DNA of 64,000 bases from Paenimyroides baculatum (GTDB lineage Bacteria > Bacteroidota > Bacteroidia > Flavobacteriales > Flavobacteriaceae), in NCBI RefSeq assembly GCF_008629655.1, contig NZ_VWSG01000012.1, forward strand, positions 1 to 64,000, in the 5' to 3' direction. Of the stretch, positions 62,438 through 64,000 are shown in pieces. The notes under the pieces are model-generated. The model worked only from the letters and a program-made list of their open reading frames with translations. It had not been told where the DNA came from and searched no databases. A program made the translations under genes and the position numbers. Position 1 is the stretch's first letter; each line of letters opens with the position of its first letter.

Positions 62438-64000
62438 TTAATTTATTTTGATGATATTTAAACCGTTACGACCGGTTGCCACAAAAAGTAATCCGTTGTC
62501 TGCATATATGTAGTTAGCAGATTCAGCCAGGTTGAAGTGGCCTACCACGTTGAACGAATTTTTGTTTAACACGATAACACCGTCTGCACCGTTTGCCAAA
62601 TATAAATAACAATCGTTAACTGCCACACCGTTTGTGTAACCGTTTTGTTTAAATACTTTTGAACCGTTTACACGATAATCGTTCGGTACAAAATGGCTTA
62701 CCAGACTACCGTTCTGTAAAGAGAATTTAGCAACACCTTTATCGCTTAAAGCTACATATACATACTCATCGTCCATGGTTATTACGTTTTTACCATCTTG
62801 TACGGTTTGTGCCAAGGTTGGGTAACGGTATTCCTGAGGATTTGTACCATCGATATTAGCTATTCTTAAATAAGCACCACTGCCTTCAACTGCGAAGAAT
62901 GCCTGATACGTTCCGTTCTGAGCCACATATTTGGCTCTTGCACCCTGACTGTAGAACTGATCTGTTACTGCAAAACCATTTGCCGGATCTAATTTAAAGA
63001 AACCACCATTGTTTGCACCTGCTACCAACCATAACATATTGTTGTGAACAAAACTATTTTTACCGGTTATACTTGGAAGTTTATGTGTAGTAAATACAGA
63101 CAAATCGTTTGTATTGAATGCACCAGCAGTTAAAGGTGTGGTCATTAAACGAGAACCTGCATTGTTACCACCTACCGCATAAACTTTACTGCCACTAACA
63201 TCGATTCCGTTGAATTCTGCATTGTTGAAATCGGCCTGTGCCGTTAACGAAGCTGCCTGCTGATTCTGAACATTAAAGATACGAACCGAGCCGTTTGCTG
63301 CATCACCATAAACCTCATCGTTTGTATGATATGATACATACGCATTACCGTTTACAACCTTAACATCGGTTGCACTTAATACTGCCCCGTTAACTGTTGG
63401 ACTTTGAACTGTTGCAGCCAGTGTAAACTGTAACACACTGTCGTCACAAGCAGCTAAGCCACGTTGTGGAGTACAGCTGTTTGATGCGATAAACGTATTG
63501 GCATTTAAAGTAACATCGCTGTTTATTTTACTGCTGTATATTGTTGCTGTGGTATTGATATCGATTTTTCCTTCGAAAGCCGGTGTAGCATTCATATTGC
63601 CTATAGTTGCAGCATTTGAAATATCGATACGTGCAAAACCGTTTGAAGTATTTTTTATTTTACCGTCTACCGTGATGTTTCCACCCGTGATATCGGTAAG
63701 CGATCCTGTAGCCAAAACAAGGTTACCCGAACCGTTAATATGGAAACCTGCTTTAAAATCTGCAAATCCGCCATTATTAAGTGCTGCATTTAACTGAGTA
63801 AAACCATTGAATACCATACTGCAGTTGTTGTTAACAACCGAACTGCCGTTAAGGCTTAACTGTTGTGTAAAAACCAGTTCACTAAAGTTGTTTACTGTAC
63901 CATCTACCGTTTGTGTAGTATATGTTACGTTACCATAATTATTAAGTGTTGAACCTGCATTTAAATGAAAGTTTGCAGTAGACTGGATATTTCCTGAAGG
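62438..64000 (-). CDS. Large surface protein, C-terminal part
   Basis: The frame stays open to the window edge, giving 520 residues with the N-terminus missing. The upstream part is Asn/Gly/Thr-rich with repeated short strands (LNNYGNVTYTTQTVDG, LSLNGSSVVNNNC), as in beta-helix adhesins. From about residue 190 of the visible part, repeats such as DVSGSKVYAVGG, LWLVAGANNGGFFKL, VYVALSDKGVAKFSL and YLANGADGVIVLNK suggest a beta propeller. The C-terminus LLFVATGRNGLNIIKIN has no type A sorting domain, so a different export signal or anchoring must be used. Confidence 0.75.
   Translation of the reverse strand, partial: PSGNIQSTANFHLNAGSTLNNYGNVTYTTQTVDGTVNNFSELVFTQQLSLNGSSVVNNNCSMVFNGFTQLNAALNNGGFADFKAGFHINGSGNLVLATGSLTDITGGNITVDGKIKNTSNGFARIDISNAATIGNMNATPAFEGKIDINTTATIYSSKINSDVTLNANTFIASNSCTPQRGLAACDDSVLQFTLAATVQSPTVNGAVLSATDVKVVNGNAYVSYHTNDEVYGDAANGSVRIFNVQNQQAASLTAQADFNNAEFNGIDVSGSKVYAVGGNNAGSRLMTTPLTAGAFNTNDLSVFTTHKLPSITGKNSFVHNNMLWLVAGANNGGFFKLDPANGFAVTDQFYSQGARAKYVAQNGTYQAFFAVEGSGAYLRIANIDGTNPQEYRYPTLAQTVQDGKNVITMDDEYVYVALSDKGVAKFSLQNGSLVSHFVPNDYRVNGSKVFKQNGYTNGVAVNDCYLYLANGADGVIVLNKNSFNVVGHFNLAESANYIYADNGLLFVATGRNGLNIIKIN

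Noticed and set aside
1..64000. CRISPR array, tRNA, rRNA or prophage
   Set aside because: No regularly spaced repeats, cloverleaf-like sequence, rRNA segments or phage structural genes were noticed on either strand; weak tRNA signals could be missed by eye.

Overview
The window looks like chromosome from a low-GC member of the Flavobacteriaceae (Bacteroidota). The evidence is direct. There is a gliding lipoprotein GldI. Two cell-surface proteins carry C-terminal type 9 secretion (Por) sorting domains. The bacillithiol enzyme BshA is present. Several genes follow the Bacteroidota promoter element TAnnTTTG (some with an upstream TTTG), and Shine-Dalgarno sequences are essentially absent. No rRNA, tRNA, CRISPR array, prophage or complete insertion sequence was seen. 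One structural RNA, RNase P RNA, is present.

Region 1 (1-15.6 kb) is a loose, repeat-rich accessory stretch for surface glycans and adhesion. It holds the start of glmS, galE, a 1758-residue SprB-repeat surface protein set between two nearly identical 180-bp direct repeats, a DUF6364/PIN toxin-antitoxin pair, a dTDP-rhamnose operon (rmlB-rmlC-four-helix-bundle gene-rmlD, with no rmlA), a decayed paralogue of a small gene whose intact copy lies at 61.8 kb, a decayed second galE, and a TagD-like cytidylyltransferase. Long intergenic gaps carry short palindromic and hairpin repeats.

Region 2 (15.9-45.6 kb) is compact housekeeping DNA. It contains a Cu-type P1B ATPase divergent from a Crp/Fnr regulator; an nrnA-gldI-PPIase-PPIase operon; an M28 peptidase; a T9SS cargo protein; a GH3/beta-lactamase fusion with bshA; mepB and an ABC-F ATPase; an envelope/electron-transfer operon (amidase, MCE protein, two Fe-S proteins, a small protein); lptD; ridA; kdsB with a RecD-like helicase; and DUF3822 with rsmD. 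Between the intact amidase and lptD lies a tandem duplication: a broken second amidase plus a fossil of the first codons of lptD.

Region 3 (45.6-56.6 kb) is a short-chain acyl (acetate/propionate) uptake and activation locus on the minus strand. It encodes an outer-membrane porin, an MHS-type MFS permease with an unusual soluble insert, a DUF6814 protein, a small membrane protein, an SLC5-fused histidine kinase, a receiver-only response regulator, and the AMP-forming ligases PrpE-like and Acs. Beside it sits a stand-alone IS1 InsA-like zinc-ribbon/HTH protein without a transposase catalytic domain. The sequence TTTAGCA forms a perfect inverted repeat in front of prpE-acs and a direct repeat in front of the InsA-like gene. 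This is the best candidate in the window for an undescribed regulatory arrangement.

Region 4 (56.7-64 kb) carries a secreted dienelactone hydrolase, RNase P RNA, murQ with small genes, several small secreted or unknown proteins, a candidate 26-residue gene with its own terminator, the intact copy of the duplicated small gene, and the C-terminal part of a large surface protein that runs off the window edge.
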